Source of the DNA: Clavelina lepadiformis
Lineage: Eukaryota > Chordata > Ascidiacea > Aplousobranchia > Clavelinidae
Length of the DNA: 64,000 nucleotides
Assembly (NCBI RefSeq): GCF_947623445.1
Contig: NC_135242.1
Span: forward strand, 1,674,001 to 1,738,000
Direction of reading: 5' to 3'
The notes below the pieces were generated by a model that searched no databases, was not told the DNA's origin, and saw nothing but the letters and a program-made list of their open reading frames with translations. Shown in pieces: positions 52,720 through 63,303 of the stretch. The number at the start of each line of letters is the position of its first letter. Within the stretch, counting starts at the first letter, position 1. A program made the position numbers and the translations under genes.

Positions 52720-54006
52720 CTAATGGGAAAATGACTTTTGAAATACATGGCATTGATAAGGTCGCTCTCCAGTGTGAGTCCTCATATGATCATTTAAGCG
52801 GTTGTTTTGGTTAAATGACTTGTGGCACACATCGCATTGAAAACGTCGTTCTCCAGTGTGAGTCCTCATATGAGCTTGCAAGTTTCCATTTGCGAAAAAT
52901 GACTTGTGACAAATTTTGCATTGATAAGGTCGCTCACCTGTGTGGGTTCTCTTATGAGTTTTTAAACCGCTGCTATCGGAAAACGACTTGAGGCAAACAT
53001 CGCATTGATAAGGTCGCTCTCCAGTGTGGATTCTCATATGATCTTTTAAATTGTTGCTTTGGGAAAATGACTTAGGGCACATATCGCATTGATACGGTCG
53101 CTCTCCAGTGTGAGTTCTCATATGATTTTTCAATTTGCCGCTAATGGAGAATGACTTGTGGCACTCATCGCATTGATAAGGTCGCTCTTCAGTGTGGATT
53201 CTCATATGAGTTTTCAAATTGCTGCTAGCGGAAAAGTACTTGTGGCAAACATCACATTGATAAGGTCGCTCTCCAGTGTGGATTGTCATATGACGCTGCA
53301 AATTTCCATTTAGGATAAATGACGATTTACAAACTTGGCATTGATAAGGTCGCTCACCTGTGTGAGTTCTTAAATGATATTTCAAGGTTTGTTTATATTT
53401 GAATAATTTATTGCAAAAATTGCAAGAAAAATGCTTTTCTTTGTTATTTGCAACAGGCAACTTAGCATCAACTTTGTATTCATTCATTCTTTCAATATGA
53501 GTAAATTTATTGAAAAACATCTCCACAGAATCGCTGCATTCTTCATCTGAGTTTCTTGCAACATAGCTTTGTGGTTTAACAATTTTGACTGTGGCATTCA
53601 CTCCAATATCTGATTGAGGAGGAATTTTATTTAACATGGACATATTTGGGTCATCAACATCAGGCTGTGAAACTTCATATTCTTCCAACAGCAAAGGTTC
53701 TTCTTTGATAGCTTCAACAAGAGGAAAGACTGGTGCCTTCTCAGAATAAACTTCCTCAATATTAATACTGATATCGGATTTTACAACTGTTGTTTGCGGT
53801 GTTTCTTCAACTGGCATTGCATTGTTCATGGTTTCAGTTTTCTTTATCTCTGCAAGACGCGTTGAAATCACATCTTCCATGCTTTCTTGCATTTGTACAA
53901 ATTCCTTCCTCATATCTTGTCGCATTGATTTAAATTCTTGTGAAATCATATCACTGATTGCTTTTAATAAAACGTCAACTTGCATACCAACTGGATGAAA
54001 CTCCAT
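52720..54006 (-). CDS. C2H2 zinc-finger protein, 8 fingers
   Basis: Intact 428-residue frame. The start acaATGG is chosen by homology with 17184; the frame is open upstream to the acceptor zone. Residues 1-60: MEFHPVGMQVDVLLKAISDM, EFKSMRQDMRKEFVQMQESM. One full linker module: AIKEEPLLLEEYEVSQPD and DDPNMSMLNKIPPQSDI. Eight fingers from about residue 193. A ninth (YQCHVFQKSFSH) has lost its second cysteine and ends at TAG. Finger 1 FSCNFCNKLFKYK. Closest in N-terminus and flank to 17184-18536, its counterpart in the opposite arm. Nuclear DNA-binding by family; target unknown. Confidence 0.87.
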   Translation of the reverse strand: MEFHPVGMQVDVLLKAISDMISQEFKSMRQDMRKEFVQMQESMEDVISTRLAEIKKTETMNNAMPVEETPQTTVVKSDISINIEEVYSEKAPVFPLVEAIKEEPLLLEEYEVSQPDVDDPNMSMLNKIPPQSDIGVNATVKIVKPQSYVARNSDEECSDSVEMFFNKFTHIERMNEYKVDAKLPVANNKEKHFSCNFCNKLFKYKQTLKYHLRTHTGERPYQCQVCKSSFILNGNLQRHMTIHTGERPYQCDVCHKYFSASSNLKTHMRIHTEERPYQCDECHKSFSISGKLKNHMRTHTGERPYQCDMCPKSFSQSNNLKDHMRIHTGERPYQCDVCLKSFSDSSGLKTHKRTHTGERPYQCKICHKSFFANGNLQAHMRTHTGERRFQCDVCHKSFNQNNRLNDHMRTHTGERPYQCHVFQKSFSH

Positions 54007-54540
54007 TGTCTCATTAATGTCATACAACTTTATAATGTATTTGCTGAAAAAAACCTAAAATATTTGAAGATTTTCTTGATAGAGGAAAGATGTTATATAT
54101 AACCATAACCGTTGGAATAAAATTAATAAATCTAAACAAATTTTCTTTAAAATACACTACAAAGTAAAGGACAGCAGTAACTGTCACATACAAAAACGAA
54201 AATCAAAAAGATTCCCTGTTGTTTTGAAAGAATGTTTATAAAAACTTCTGCAAAGTTTCAACATGTAAAATACACGAAATCATCTTAAATGACATTACAC
54301 ACCAGTTTGACCTAAACTAACCCAAAATTGGCATACACCATAAACAGTGCTCAAATCACTTACAAATCTTAGAGCAACACATTTATGAAAGTTTTAGCCG
54401 AATTAATTGTTAAAGTCTGTTTGATGTGTTGTTGAAAATCACTGATCAATGACGATGGGTTTGATTGAAACGTTTTAGGTTCACTTCAGATCATCATATC
54501 ATACTATTTGTACGATCCAATCCAATCGTTACAACAGTTT
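54007..54540 (-). promoter_or_regulatory. type-2 5' flank
   Basis: Inverse of 16600-17183: acceptor zone (complement of GTATTTGCTGAAAAAAACC), ACAGCAGTAACTGTCACATA, ACACCAGTTTGACCTAAACT, TTAGAGCAACACATTT. Similarity stops near 54500 at a joint shared with 58020 (TTTGTACGATCCAATCCAAT). Confidence 0.55.
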
Positions 54541-54733
54541 TGTGAGAAGTGAGAAAAACAGGTCGCGCTAAAAGAGAACAGTTAGTCGAGCTAGGATTGC
54601 ATGAATGAGTAAAGGAAAACAATACGCTTCAACGCGGAGAGACATCAAATATTATGACGTAACAATTGACGTATTTCAGAATTAAATTTCAAAAATACAA
54701 TTGCCATCTTCACACACTTAGTATACACACACA

Positions 54734-55949
54734 CATAGGCGCCGAAGTTTACAAAATGTAGGGCGGAAAAGTTAATGGGTTCATATGTTTGGGAATTCCC
54801 CGTGTCAAGGATTGTTGTAAAAACACAAAATAAGATAAAATGTACTTCTAATCAACGTTATTTGCGACAACAGCCATGCTACAAGTTTTTGCTTTTTATA
54901 AAAATTCTAGACTTGTTGGTTATGCTAACCTGACACTTATAGCTCAATTGTATTTATCGTCCGTGATTTTCTGCACCTCTTCTAGTTTTGTTCTCCCTAT
55001 TTTCTTTAAACTCTTCGCATGCGTCGTCCCAAGGTTATTTTTGGTCATTATGTTTGTCTGTACAGACGTAACACCAGAGATGGGAAAACACTTCCAACAA
55101 AAGCATATCAGTCGAATCCGGTTAATAGCATAGTCAATTTGCCAAGCCTTTTTAAGCGATTAAACGAATTATGCAAAAGTGCAAATTCTACTTATTTTCT
55201 TACTTGACGTGCGACGCTGGTCACGTGTAAAGACGTCAACACGCAAAACACTAACGTTTATTGTGTATAGCGATCATTCATTCATTCAAGCACGCAAAAG
55301 ATGAAAACATGCTTTCTTGCATTTGTGTTTTTAAGCGAACAAATGTGGCCATGTCCGCCCCTTCAAACTGTAGTCGTTGGGGAGTTGTATGAAGTACATG
55401 CAGAACTTCTTTATTTTTTGGTGTTGTCACAACGATTGCGTCAGCAGAGCTTTCTTTATTGTTGTCGTCTTTTGTAACTTATTTGTTCTTAATTCTTCTT
55501 CACATATTACGGCATCATCTTAACGCAACGCTTAAATGAAACTAAACCAATGCGAATGTTAATGTGAGCGTATTGACAGCCACATGTTAATGCTTAAATT
55601 GAGCATTGTTGGTTTTATTGTTTCGTAACAAAGCACAGTACAAGTCACAAAGCTTACGCATTGCGTGTGCGCTCACAGTGCGCGTTGTTTTCAATTTTAT
55701 CTTTTAAAAACTTTTGAATAATGGAATAAATTATCTTCATTCAATTAAGCGGATTATGCAATAAACCGAAGTATTGTCTTTACAAATGATAGACTACGCT
55801 TACGGTTTGGGACTTGCGCCTTTTATGCGATAAAACGGATGCATATCCAGAATGCAATTAACCGGATTTGACTGCATAAACTTTTGAACGTAAAATCGCT
55901 ATTATTTGTTAGAAAAATCCACCCTGTCCACCCAAGTTCGGCGCCCGTG
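54734..55949. mobile_element. hAT-like element with GGCGCCGAA ends
   Basis: Ends CATAGGCGCCGAAGTTTAC and, inverted, CACGGGCGCCGAACTTGGG. Flanked on both sides by CACACACA (54726-54733, 55950-55957), consistent with an 8-base duplication though the site is a simple repeat. It contains a pogo-like MITE and a non-family frame (54876-55133). A second copy of the left end begins at 63885. Confidence 0.68.
55108..55876. mobile_element. pogo/Tigger-like MITE nested in the hAT-like element
   Basis: Ends TCAGTCGAATCCGGTTAAT and, inverted, TGCAGTCAAATCCGGTTAAT, flanked by TA (55106-55107, 55877-55878). Inner copies of GC.AATTCGTTTAATC-like sequence and GGATTATGCAATAAACCG echo the ends. No transposase. 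Confidence 0.75.
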
Positions 55950-55957
55950 CACACACA

Positions 55958-56255
55958 CAAATTTTAGTAAAAATGAACCTATAGCGAAAGTCAAGAAAGC
56001 ATGTTTAGACATAGCTCATGTAATAATAGACAGTTTGTCATCTCTCGCTCCCCCCTTGTGAATGTTACACGCCCCCCAAGGTGGGGGGGGGGGGGGGAAA
56101 CATCCCAGTTTCTTGTTTTCTTTTATTTTAGCAAATTCAATCTTCATACCTAGTCGCATTAGTTTTAATTCTTGTAAAATTAGATCCTTGATTGCAATCA
56201 AAAAACGTCAACAGAAGCGTACATTATCTGGATGATACTCCCTACTATTGTTACT
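55958..56255 (-). pseudogene. ZNF N-terminal scrap with a G-run
   Basis: Complement reads IKDLILQELKLMRLGMKIEF and AKIKENKK, as at 27819-28010, then breaks into a low-complexity C/G-rich stretch with 15 G in a row (56083-56097). Confidence 0.65.
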
Positions 56256-56660
56256 CCCTTCATTATTGTGAAATCCTTAATACTAGAGTTTGAAACTATT
56301 TCCGTATTTCTTTAACGTTATATTTGAACTCATACCAGAATTTTACACTATAAATTGCTTTCAATATATACAATGTCTACTTGCACATATCCTCAATGAC
56401 GCCCTGCACATTACAGCGAACTGAACCAAATAAACTAAAACTGCAGAAATGGATAAAAATGAATTCATAGCACATCAAGATGATTAACAGAAAGGATAAA
56501 ATAGAAAGATGAATAAACTGTTTACAAATTATTTTAAGCTAGCAAATTTGCCGTAAGATCTATTAAACTATCTCCATTTGTATGGAAATCCTACCAGTAT
56601 AAGTTCTTATATGTTTTACAATTCAAACCAAGCGCAGCCATGCATTTAACCCCGCAATAA
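56256..56660. other. intergenic, paralogous to 28200-28600
   Basis: No gene. TTTACACTATAAATTGCTTT and GCACATTACAGCGAACTGAAC recur at 28.3 kb. Confidence 0.5.
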
Positions 56661-56673
56661 GAACAGAAGTTTT

Positions 56674-56859
56674 CTAGTACAGGTGTTCAATGCTCATATA
56701 AGCGATCAATCTTGTGATTCGTGAAAAACATTTGTGACAGATCTGGCATGGATAAGGTGACTTTGAGTGCAAGACCAAATGAGTCTGCAAATTTAAATTG
56801 TGTTTGATGTAGTTACCACAAAAAAGGCAAAAGAAAAATTTGTTTGTCTTTTCAATCAA
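56674..56859 (-). pseudogene. two-finger remnant of the type-3 gene
   Basis: EKTNKFFFCLFCGNYIKHNL, LQTHLVLH is a complete C2H2 finger. The second (YPCQICHKCFSRITRLIAYMSIEH) has the first histidine changed to tyrosine. In frame with neither the N-terminal ORF nor a start. Confidence 0.65.
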
Positions 56860-57004
56860 AGCGCGAATTATGATTTTGTTGGTATTGCTTTTACCACTTG
56901 CTGTATATTTATTGAAATGTTATTCATAGTATTGTGGCATTCTTCATTTGATTTTCTGTCAACAAAAGTTTGAAGAACTGACATTTTTATTTGTGATAAG
57001 TTCC

Positions 57005-57370
57005 TTAATCTATGATTGAGGGTGAGAGTCTACTTTGTATAGCATCCTTAACTACAGAAGTAATTGCATCACTAGATTTGGTTTGGGAAACCTTCTTCTC
57101 AGAACAAGTTTCCTGAAAACAAATGTTGATACCAGATTCTGCAACTGATGGCTGGGAAGTTTCTTCAAACTGCATTGCATTGTTCATGATTTCATCTTTC
57201 TTTGTTTCTGCAAGAATCTTTGAAGCCATATCTTCCATGTTTTCTTGCACTTTAGCAAATTCCATCTTCATATCTTGTCGCATTGATTTAAATTCTTGTA
57301 AAATGGCATTAAAGTGACTGTTAGTTTTCAATGCAGCATCAACTTGCATTGTACCAAGGTCACGTTCCAT
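57005..57370 (-). CDS. type-3 N-terminal protein without fingers
   Basis: Open frame of 121 residues: MERDLGTMQVDAALKTNSHF, QEFKSMRQDMKMEFAKVQEN, MASKILAETKKDEIMNNAMQ, then a divergent tail (SESGINICFQE-like, ending SRLSPSIID). It has the complete helical module but no fingers; the fingers at 56674-56859 are about 145 bases further on in another frame. Either a decayed ZNF or a free helical-module protein that could pair with full-length paralogues. The paralogue at 29416 has frameshifts in the same part, so decay is the simpler view. Confidence 0.5.
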   Translation of the reverse strand: MERDLGTMQVDAALKTNSHFNAILQEFKSMRQDMKMEFAKVQENMEDMASKILAETKKDEIMNNAMQFEETSQPSVAESGINICFQETCSEKKVSQTKSSDAITSVVKDAIQSRLSPSIID

Positions 57371-58250
57371 AGTTCATGTTAATAATGAATGAAATTAATT
57401 ACAAGCTACTTCCTGAATAAATTGGTTCGTATAAAAAAACTAGAATTTGTTGCTGTAAAAAACAAGAATGGTACAATTAATGATAGGCGCCGAATTAAAA
57501 GGATACAGGATGGCAGGATCAGTCGACGATTGTTAGAACAGGATGGTGACCACCACGTTGTCATGGTCCAATTTTATCACAAACACATCTTGCATAGCAT
57601 CAAGTAAACTACTCGACATACAACTACAACAATTTTTAGGACTCAATTTTCAAAATTTACTACGAAGTAAAGAACAGCAGTGACTGTCATATACAAAAAC
57701 AAAAATCAAAAAGTTTCCATGTTGTTTTAAAAAAATGTTTTTAAGGATTTCTGCGTAGGTTCGCGATACAAAACACATGAAACCACCTTAAATAAATTTA
57801 CGCACCATAAACAGTGGTACACTCACACACACAGCTGGCACACACCATAAACAGCGCTCAAAATTACTTAAAAAATCTTAGAGCAACACATTTAGGAAAG
57901 TTATATCCGAATTAATTGTTAAAGTCTCTTTGATGTGTTGTTGAAAATCACTGATCAATGACCATTGATTTTATTGAAACGTTTTAGGTTCACTTCAGAT
58001 CATCATATCATACTATTTGTACGATCCAATCCAATCGTTACAACAGTTTCGTTTATGACATCATTGTTCAATTTAATAATGATTAATCCGTTTCAAATTG
58101 CCTTGCTTGCTAGAGTTTTTTCAACTTGTTTAAACAATCGTTTTAATGTAAACAATGCCTCAGCAGGATGCGATAAAATGTCATCACACACAATACTTCT
58201 AGACATTACTTTGTCATACTGCTAAAGAATTCAAGGGAAAAGAAAAACAA
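57371..58250 (-). promoter_or_regulatory. type-3 plus type-2 flank
   Basis: Parallel to 51189-52010 and, inverted, 19420-20217. Includes ATGATAGGCGCCGAATTAAA, GTCGACGATTGTTAGAACAG, CAGCAGTGACTGTCATATAC and TTGTACGATCCAATCCAATC. Confidence 0.5.
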
Positions 58251-58294
58251 AATGCAACGCATAACGGTAACAGGAGTCTTAGGAAAACACATAC

Positions 58295-58556
58295 TTGTGA
58301 TGTTTCTTCAGTGGGACATTGCAATGATCATGGTTTCAGTTTTCTTTATTTCTTCCATCTGCATATCGAATCGCATTGATTTGAAATCTTGTGATATCAT
58401 ATCACTGATTGTTTTCGATAAAACATCCAGTCATTGTTTCAGTTTCTTTTGTTCCTTCCATCTGCATATCGAATTGCATTGATTGGAATTCTGGTAATAT
58501 TATATCACTGATTGCTTTCGATAAAACATCCGCATATTATCGGGATAACATTCCAT
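58295..58556 (-). pseudogene. ZNF N-terminal mini-exon, copy 3, with internal tandem duplication
   Basis: Start MECYPDNM at 58556, shifted soon after. About 105 bases (SDMIS..EFKSMR..DMQMEETKETET region) occur twice in tandem (58320-58425 and 58426-58535). Ends with the same CAA/GTATGTGTTTT donor at 58294-58293. Confidence 0.6.
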
Positions 58557-58930
58557 GGTTTGATGGTGCTATAATTGGTAGTCATATGATCTTGTAAATC
58601 GGTTCTTCCGGTTACCGACATGAGAAACGCTTGGCATTGATGAGGTTGCTCTTCAGTGTGAGTTATCATATGAGTTTTCAAATTGCTGGTTTGGGTAAAT
58701 GAATTTTCACACACCTAGCATTGATCAACTTCCTGAAAAAACAACCTATTTGCCAAAAACAACTACATAGTGCAATTTTATGTTTCATGAAACATACAAA
58801 GTTTTTGATAAAACATGTGAAAGTGGACAAATAAAACACAAACAAATAGATGCAACATCTGGATGAATGGTTTGTAAATGTTTTTCAAGGCTAAGTTTTG
58901 GTCCAAAGACCTTTTCAAAATATTTATAGT
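58557..58930 (-). pseudogene. decayed finger array next to mini-exon 3
   Basis: CENSFTQTSNLKTHMITHTE and EEQPHQCQAFLMSVTGRTDL precede the mini-exon; further right the degenerate terminal finger (DQNLALKNIYKPF-like, about 58870-58920). Confidence 0.65.
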
Positions 58931-59822
58931 GCCCCAATGTGAATTTTAATATGTGTTAATAATTATCGTTTCAACGTAAACGACTTGTGACAAAAAAAAC
59001 ATTTTCAAGGTCGCTTTCCAGTGTGAATAGTTTCTTGAATTCGCAAATTGTTCTTTTGGGAAATAGAATTTTGACACACTTGGTATGAATATGGTCATTC
59101 TCCATTGTGAACACTCATATGATATTTTAAATTGTTGCTTTGAGTAAATGACTTGTGACACACCTGGCATTGACAAGGTCGTTCACCAGTGTGAACTCTC
59201 ATATGAGATTGCAAATTTACATTTTGGATAAATGATTTGAGACAAATTCGGAATTCTATGAACTTTCAAATTGCTGTTTTCGGAAAATGACTTGTGGCAC
59301 ATATTGCATTGATAATGTCGCTCTCCAGTGTGAGTTCTCATATGACTTTTCAATTTGTTGCTAGCGGAAAAGGACTTGTGGCATACATCGCATTGATAAG
59401 GTCGCTCTCCAGTGTGTGTTGTTATATGAGCTTTCAAATTGCTGGTATCTGACTATGACTAGTAGCACATATTGCATTGATAAGGTCGTTCTCCAGTGTG
59501 AGTTATCAAATGATTTTTCAAATTTCTGCTAACGGAAAATGACTTGTGGCAAACATCGCATTGATAAGGTCGCTCTACGGTGTGGATTACCATATAACGC
59601 TGCAAACTGCTATTTAGGGTACATGACTTTTGACAAATTTGGCATTGATAAGGTCGCTCTCCTGCGTGAGTTCTCGGATGATCTTTCAAGTTTTTTCTGT
59701 ATTTGAATGATTTATCACAAAAATTGCACGAAAAATGCTTTTCATTGTTTTTTCCAACAAACAACTGAGCATCAACTTTGCAAGCATTGATTCTTTCAAT
59801 TGCAGTAGATTTACACAGTAGA
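58931..59822 (-). pseudogene. C2H2 ZNF pseudogene lacking the N-terminus
   Basis: Begins at about 59822 within the linker (STAIERINACKVDAQLFVG). Finger frame from 59764: [60 protein letters not shown], then CNMCY with two in-frame TAGs (C-Y-stop-S-stop-S), then SDTSNLKAH and two further fingers ([18 protein letters not shown]) to about 59260. The rest ([11 protein letters not shown]) is off frame, with finger scraps to 58940. Helical module and most of the linker are deleted; two fingers have lost a ligand histidine (H to P, H to Y). Confidence 0.78.
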
Positions 59823-60040
59823 TTTATTTAGTTTTAACGTTTGAAATTGCCTTGCTTGGTTGAGTTTTTAACCTGGTTAAACAATCGGTTTAATGTAAAC
59901 AATGCCTTAGTGAGATGCGATAAATTTCCTTACACACAACGTTAGTAGATATTACTTTGTCATACTGCTAAAGAATTCAAGGGAAAAGACAAACAAAATG
60001 CAATATATAACGGTAACAGGAGTCTTGGTAAAACACATAC

Positions 60041-60203
60041 TTGTGATGTTTCTTCAGTGTGACATTGCATTGTTCATGGTTTCATATTCCTTTGTTTCTT
60101 CCATCTCCATATCGAATCGCATTGATTTGAATTCATGTGGTATCATATCACTGATTGCCTTGAATAAAACATCAACTCGCATATTATCTGGATGAAACTC
60201 CAT
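60041..60203 (-). pseudogene. ZNF N-terminal mini-exon, copy 4
   Basis: MEFHPDNMRVDVLFKAISDM, EFKSMRFDMEMEETKEYETM, NNAMSH-stop, then CAA/GTATGTGTTTT at 60040-60039. The open part is 54 codons. The flank behind it (59830-60000) is type-2 (TTAACCTGGTTAAACAATCG), joined directly to the pseudogene at 59822. Confidence 0.6.
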
Positions 60204-60589
60204 GGTTTGATGGTGCAATAATAGATAGTCGCATGATCTTGCAAATTGGTGCTTCTGTTTAATGATATGTGACTTGCCTGGTATTGATAAGGTTGCTCAT
60301 CAGTGTGAGTTATCGTATGAGTTTTCAATTTGAAGCTTTGAGTAAATGACTTTTCACACACCTGGCAGTGATAATTATGCACTACGATGTGGATTCTCAT
60401 ATGATTTTTGAAATATTTACTTTGAGAAAATGTTTTAGTAAGTGTTAATAATCATCGTTTCAACGTAAACGTCTTTTGACCATAAAAAAACAAACATTGT
60501 TAACGTTGCTTTCCAGTGTGAATAGTTTCATGAATTCGTAAATTGCTCTTTTGGGAAAAAGAATGTTGACACACTTGGCAATAATAAGG
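60204..60589 (-). pseudogene. fingers cut off from the 60590 gene
   Basis: Minus strand: after the stop LLLPSVSTFFFPKEQF-like off-frame finger sequence, then YHCQVCEKSFTQSFKLKTHT, ITHTDEQPYQYQASHISLNR up to the mini-exon start. Confidence 0.68.
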
Positions 60590-61942
60590 TCAATCTCCAT
60601 TGTGGATTCTCATATGAGCTTTTAAATGGCTGCTTTGGGTAAATGACTTGTGACAAACCTGGCATTGATAAGGTCGCTCTCCAGTGTGGATTCTCATATG
60701 AGTTTTCAAACTACTGCTATCTGAAAATGACTTTTGGCACACTTGGCATTGATAAGGTCGCTCTCCTGTATGGATTCTCATATGAGCTTGCAAACTTCCA
60801 TTTTTGATAAATGACTTGTGACAAATTTGGCATTGATAAGGTCGTTCACCTGTGTGAGTTCTCTTATGAGTTTTCAAAATGCTGCTAACGGAAAACGATT
60901 TGTGGCACACATCGCATTGATAAGGTCGCTCTCCAGTGTGGATTCTCATATGATATTTTAAACTGCTGCTAATAAAAAATGACTTGTGGCACACATCGCA
61001 TTGATAAGGTCGCTCTCCAGTGTGAGTTCTCATATGAGCTTGCAAATTTCCATTCTGGATAAATGACTTGTGGCACACATCGCATAGATAAGGTCGCTCA
61101 CCTGTGTGAGTTCTTAAATGAACTTTCAAGTTTCTTTTGCATTTAAATGATCTATCACAAAAACTGCAAGTAAAATACTTTTCTTTGTTATTTCCAACAA
61201 GCAACTGAGCATCAACTTTGCAAGCATTAATTCTTTCAATTGTAGTGGATTTATTGAGAAACATCTCCACAGAATCGCTGCATTCTTCATCTGAATTTCT
61301 TGCAACACAGCTTTGTGGTTTAACAATTTTGATTGTGGTATTTACTCCAATCTCTGATTGAGGAAGAAATTTATTTAACATGGATATATTTGGGTCATCA
61401 ATCTCAGTCTGTGAAACTGCATATTTATGCAACGACATAGGTTCTTCTTTAATAACATCAAATTGAGGATAAATTGATGCCTTTTCAGAATGATCTTCTT
61501 CAATACAGGTTTGGGGGTCAACAGCTTTAACTGCGACATTTACTTCAATCTGTGATTTATGAGAAAACTTATTTGACATGGACATACTTGGATCATCCAT
61601 TTCAGAAACCTCCCAATGCCGCAATACCAAAGGTTCTTCTTTGATAGCACCAACAAGAGGAAGAACTGATGCATTCTCAGAACGAACTTCTTTAATACAA
61701 ATGCCGATATCAGATGCTACATCTAATGCTTGTGATGTTTTATTAATCGGTATTGCATTGTTTATGGTTTCAGCTTTCTTTGTTTCTGGCAATATCTTTG
61801 AAACCATATCTTCCATATTTTCTTGCACTTTAGCAAATTCTATCTTCATATCTTGTCGCATTGATTTTAATTCTTGTGATATCACATCACTGATTGCTTT
61901 CAATAAAAAATCAACTCGCATATTATCTGGATGACACTCCAT
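60590..61942 (-). CDS. C2H2 zinc-finger protein, 7 fingers, duplicated linker module
   Basis: Intact 450-residue frame. Start accATGG is about 45 bases after an acceptor (CACGTTTTCAG); the frame is open further upstream but that is leader. Residues 1-60: MECHPDNMRVDFLLKAISDV, MRQDMKIEFAKVQENMEDMV. Two linker modules with AIKEEPLVLRHWEVSE and VIKEEPMSLHKYAVSQ, both keeping psi-K-x-E. Seven fingers from about residue 257: FTCSFCDRSFKCK, then FIQNGNLQAH, FFISSSLKYH, FSVSSILKTH, FIKNGSLQAH, FSDSSSLKTH, FTQSSHLKAH. Ends HNGD, the same ending as 8781-10422, where the linker arginine codon is lost. Best-preserved member of its branch. Confidence 0.88.
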   Translation of the reverse strand: MECHPDNMRVDFLLKAISDVISQELKSMRQDMKIEFAKVQENMEDMVSKILPETKKAETINNAIPINKTSQALDVASDIGICIKEVRSENASVLPLVGAIKEEPLVLRHWEVSEMDDPSMSMSNKFSHKSQIEVNVAVKAVDPQTCIEEDHSEKASIYPQFDVIKEEPMSLHKYAVSQTEIDDPNISMLNKFLPQSEIGVNTTIKIVKPQSCVARNSDEECSDSVEMFLNKSTTIERINACKVDAQLLVGNNKEKYFTCSFCDRSFKCKRNLKVHLRTHTGERPYLCDVCHKSFIQNGNLQAHMRTHTGERPYQCDVCHKSFFISSSLKYHMRIHTGERPYQCDVCHKSFSVSSILKTHKRTHTGERPYQCQICHKSFIKNGSLQAHMRIHTGERPYQCQVCQKSFSDSSSLKTHMRIHTGERPYQCQVCHKSFTQSSHLKAHMRIHNGD

Positions 61943-62446
61943 GGTTTGATTGTGATACAATAAAATTATACACACTATTGGCTGAAAACGTGAAAGGTAA
62001 AAAGTTTTAATAAAAAGCAACATATTAATTTGAATAACGAGATGCCAATGCCAAAAAATTGAATTGAAATGATTAAGTAAATTTTAATAAATATGCTTGC
62101 TGTGACAGTTGACAAAAACTATGATGCGTTTGAAGAGGAACACAAAAAACAGGAAATCGAACTTGTACTATTGAAAACTATTCCAACCGATTCAACAGTT
62201 TCGTTTATGATATCATTGTTTAATTTAATGATGATTAATAACGTTTCAAATTGCCTTGCTTGGTTGATTCTTCAACCTGGTTAAACAATCGTTTTAATGT
62301 AAACAATGCCTCAGGGAGATGAGATAAAATTTTCCCCACACACAATGTTAGCAGATGTTACTTTGTCATATTGCTAAACAATTCAAGCAAAAAGACAAAC
62401 AAAATGCAACGTATAACGACAATAGTAGTCATGGGAAAACACATAC
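61943..62446 (-). promoter_or_regulatory. type-1 leader joined to type-2 intron
   Basis: 61943-62150 is the type-1 leader and acceptor zone (complement of CTATTGGCTGAAAACGTG). At about 62165 it turns into type-2 sequence (TATTCCAACCGATTCAACAG, TTCAACCTGGTTAAACAATC), which runs to mini-exon 5. Confidence 0.5.
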
Positions 62447-62628
62447 TTGTGATCTGACACTAATGGTAGTGATGCTTCTTCGGTGGGACATTGCATTGTT
62501 CATGGTTTCAGTTTCATTTTTTTCTCCATCTGCATATCCAATCGCATTAATTTGAATTCTTGTGATATCACATCACTGATTGCTTTCAATAAAAAATCAA
62601 CTCGCATATTATCTGGATGACACTCCAT
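62447..62628 (-). pseudogene. ZNF N-terminal mini-exon, copy 5
   Basis: MECHPDNMRVDFLLKAISDV, EFKLMRLDMQMEKKM, then a frameshift. In the original frame the last part still reads MSHRRSITTISVRSQ up to the donor CAA/GTATGTGTTTT at 62446-62445, so before the shift it was open through the splice site. Confidence 0.6.
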
Positions 62629-63303
62629 GGTTTGATTGTGATACAATAAAATTATACACACTATTGGCTGAAAACGTGAAAGGTAAAATATTTTAATAAA
62701 AAGTATAACATATTAATTTGAATAAGATGTCAGAACCAAAAAATTGAATGGAAATGTTTAAAATAAATTGTAATAAATATGATATGTTTAAAGACAAACA
62801 CAAATAACAAGAAATTCCAATTGAATCCCTGATGATGACATGATGACATTATCATATTTTAAAGTCATGTTTTCTGTGTTCTTAATTAAATAAAACACTT
62901 GACTAATGCTTTCTCCACATATCAACATTAAATGTAAAATTAACATTGGACCTACGACCCCAGAAAATTGTGAACCAGGTCAAGTATCATAAACTTTATA
63001 GTTTATCTTAAACGTTTATCAAAAAACATCAAAATATGAGATATGAGGACACCAATTTTATATTTATAAATACCCAACAAATAAATATATGAAAACACTC
63101 CAACATAATTTAAGCAATTTTCACAATTTTCTAATTAAGCAGTTTTCCTCCACAATGAAATTGGGACACAAAAGTCAAAAAACTTTGTGTGTCATACAAA
63201 GGTCAAGAAAAACAAAACTGACAGAAGGAATAATCATCAGGCAATATTACATACTGAATGCAAATAGTCTACCAAACAATTATACAGTCTGTGGCTGAGC
63301 AGT
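62629..63303 (-). promoter_or_regulatory. type-1 5' flank and border block
   Basis: 62640-63170 repeats 38120-38650 in order. 63160-63290 repeats 38640-38771. 63291-63303 is the first 13 bases of the SINE head (TGGCTGAGCAGTG), after which a deletion joins the ZNF linker. Confidence 0.6.

Noticed and set aside
54876-55133. 85-codon frame on +
   Set aside because: Lies in a transposon and runs into a nested MITE; composition only, no motif.
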